Of a stretch of DNA of 64,000 nucleotides, positions 62,600 to 64,000 are shown piece after piece. Position 1 is the first letter of the stretch; every line of letters starts with the position of its first letter. The position numbers and the translations under genes are program-made. The DNA is from Gibbula magus (lineage: Eukaryota; Mollusca; Gastropoda; Trochida; Trochidae), in contig OW388302.1 of assembly GCA_936450465.1 (NCBI GenBank), positions 18,677,569-18,741,568 on the forward strand, written 5' to 3'. The notes beneath the pieces were generated by a model. It was not told the DNA's origin. It ran no database searches and saw only the letters and a program-made list of their open reading frames with translations.

Positions 62600-63110
62600 G
62601 CTCAACATACCTGAAAGGCCCGATGGGCTTATGGCATGGCGTGGTGTCTGGCATCCGTCCGTCCATCCGTCCATCCATCCGTCCACCAGTCTGTAATTTC
62701 GTCTTCTTCTCCAGAACCTCTTGGTCTAGGGAGCTAAAATTTTGTGTACAGACTTCTCGGCCAATGGGGATTCTAAATTGTAGATTTTGTGACCCTGTGA
62801 CCCCTAAATATATGGGTCACAGGGGCTATGCCCTAAAAAGCTGTTTTCACCTTTTCTCAAGTATGAAAAGCTCTAGAGAATGAATTGTGTGCAGACTCCT
62901 TGACAAATGGGGATTCTTATTATTAGATTTGGTGACCCTGTGACTCCAAATATGAAAAGCTCTAGCAAGCTGAAATGTTGTGTACATACTCCTTGGCCAA
63001 AGGAGATTCTAAATTGTAGATTTGGTAAATGTATTGCTTGAGATAACTTAGATATTCAACCTTAGATAATAAATCAAGGAAGCCTTGATGAGGTACAGAG
63101 TCCATGGGTC
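62600..63110 (+). repeat. Interspersed repeat, copy G
   Basis: Full-length copy before the module 5 linker, closely matching copies D and F. Confidence 0.85.
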
Positions 63111-63167
63111 AATTATTTTACCTATCATACCCTTTTAAAACTATTTTTCAAATGTAACTATTTGCAG

Positions 63168-63227
63168 AAATTACATCACCAACAACGTCACCAACAACAT
63201 CACCAACAACATCTCCAACAACTGAAG
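63168..63227 (+). CDS. Linker exon, module 5 (Ser/Pro/Thr, short)
   Basis: The 60-nt form encodes EITSPTTSPTTSPTTSPTTE: it has four SPTT units and lacks the TTTTSPTT segment. Same splice sites and phases (1-1) as the other linkers. Confidence 0.85.
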
Positions 63228-63344
63228 GTGATTTACAAAAGCAATAACAATAAATACTTTTTAAACTTTTTATGTTATCATCATAGAATGATGTTATGTT
63301 ATGGCCTTCACCATGAAAACTCACATTTTAATGTAACCAACAAC

Positions 63345-63440
63345 CATCCTAGTTCCCGGGCCTTCATTCTCGCTACTCATCCAGCTTCCTGGGCCTTCGT
63401 TCTAGCGAGTAACGAGAACGAAGGCCCGGGAACCAGGATG
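63345..63440. repeat. Foldback in module 5
   Basis: Counterpart of 37278-37373 with one mismatch in the left arm. Confidence 0.85.
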
Positions 63441-63725
63441 ACCAACAACAACATAAAAACAACAACAAGGCTCATGTTCATAAAGAACAAAACCAACTCT
63501 TTCATTATTTTCTAAACTGATAATCCTGTAATTTTTCAATAATGTATTTTTCAATTATAAATGGCTAAATTGTTCGATTTAAACTTTCCTAGAACATGTC
63601 ATGCTCCTGATACACACAACTGGCTTTACCGTGAACAAATACAATAGCAATATCTTAGAACATTCCAGCATTTAGAATGGCATTCAAACAGTTATTTATT
63701 CCATTTCTGTGTTTGTTTGGAACAG

Positions 63726-63979
63726 TTGAGTGTGAAATCCTCGAGGTTTCCGATGGGGATGTAGACCTGGTAGATAACGTTACGGGTACGCAGCTATACG
63801 CTGGTATGGGCCAATCTGAAACCATCCAAGCGGTAGGCGGGGACACTGTGGAGCTTCTACTGAACGTTATCGGAAAACCTGGAACAGAGACTATCTTGTC
63901 CAGCATCACCTTTAACGTAGTTGGGGCCGAGAACATTACCTTCAGAGTGCACCTAGTGTCCGGCAATTCCGTAGACATC
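63726..63979 (+). CDS. Exon: repeat domain module 5, first half
   Basis: Same length as before. Changes against module 2 are Glu to Lys (GKPGTET), ILSNIT to ILSSIT and GADNIT to GAENIT. The donor GTAAGTAT is at 63980 and the window ends in what should be the next 39-bp array; the second half lies outside. Confidence 0.9.
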
Positions 63980-64000
63980 GTAAGTATAGGATAAACGTCA

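Overview
The window is eukaryotic, and the repeat content points to a marine invertebrate, most likely a mollusc (inference, moderate confidence). The evidence is spliced genes with long introns, a tRNA-derived SINE with an ATT-repeat tail, a DIRS-type retroelement, a Crypton-type tyrosine recombinase element and many satellites. A SINE-like tail with a GCGGCGTTAAAC motif is of a kind I recall from molluscan genomes.

Nearly everything on the + strand can be read as one very long gene that runs off both ends. I find 29 exons (4,662 coding nt, about 7 percent of the window). All 28 junctions are phase-compatible, with GT donors and AG acceptors. The predicted product is a secreted, cysteine-rich mosaic protein. 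The order is: end of a vWD domain, C8-like region, two TIL-type segments, a second complete vWD-C8-TIL set, and four LDL-receptor class A segments. These are followed by at least five copies of an unrecognised beta-rich domain of about 130 residues, split over two exons. Copies 2 to 5 are each preceded by a Ser/Pro/Thr linker exon. Extracellular matrix, mucus, adhesive or clotting roles would fit this architecture, but the sequence does not decide between them.

Layout: 1-17.8 kb holds vWD/C8/TIL exons separated by introns with transposon debris (DIRS-like pseudogene 14.2-16.1 kb, foldbacks, minisatellites). 18-29.9 kb holds the last TIL and the LDLa exons, with 34-bp, 22-bp, 35-bp and 28-bp arrays and a Crypton inserted in the 34-bp array. 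29.9-35.0 kb is one intron with an 18-bp array, a 3.5-kb 20-bp array and a SINE inserted into it. 35-64 kb holds the tandemly duplicated linker-plus-domain modules; their central intron contains a 39-bp satellite that has grown to 12.8 kb in one copy.

The most notable signal is that several intronic satellites start exactly at 5-prime splice sites. The 34-bp array visibly grows out of an exon-intron junction, with the first copies spaced 34 bp from the exon end. The 39-bp array is phased to its donor and repeats the U1-perfect GTAAGTAT core many times, usually opposite a complementary ACTTAC in the same unit. Satellites seeded by splice donors, and the question of how the true donor is chosen among decoys, are the main candidates for something undescribed.
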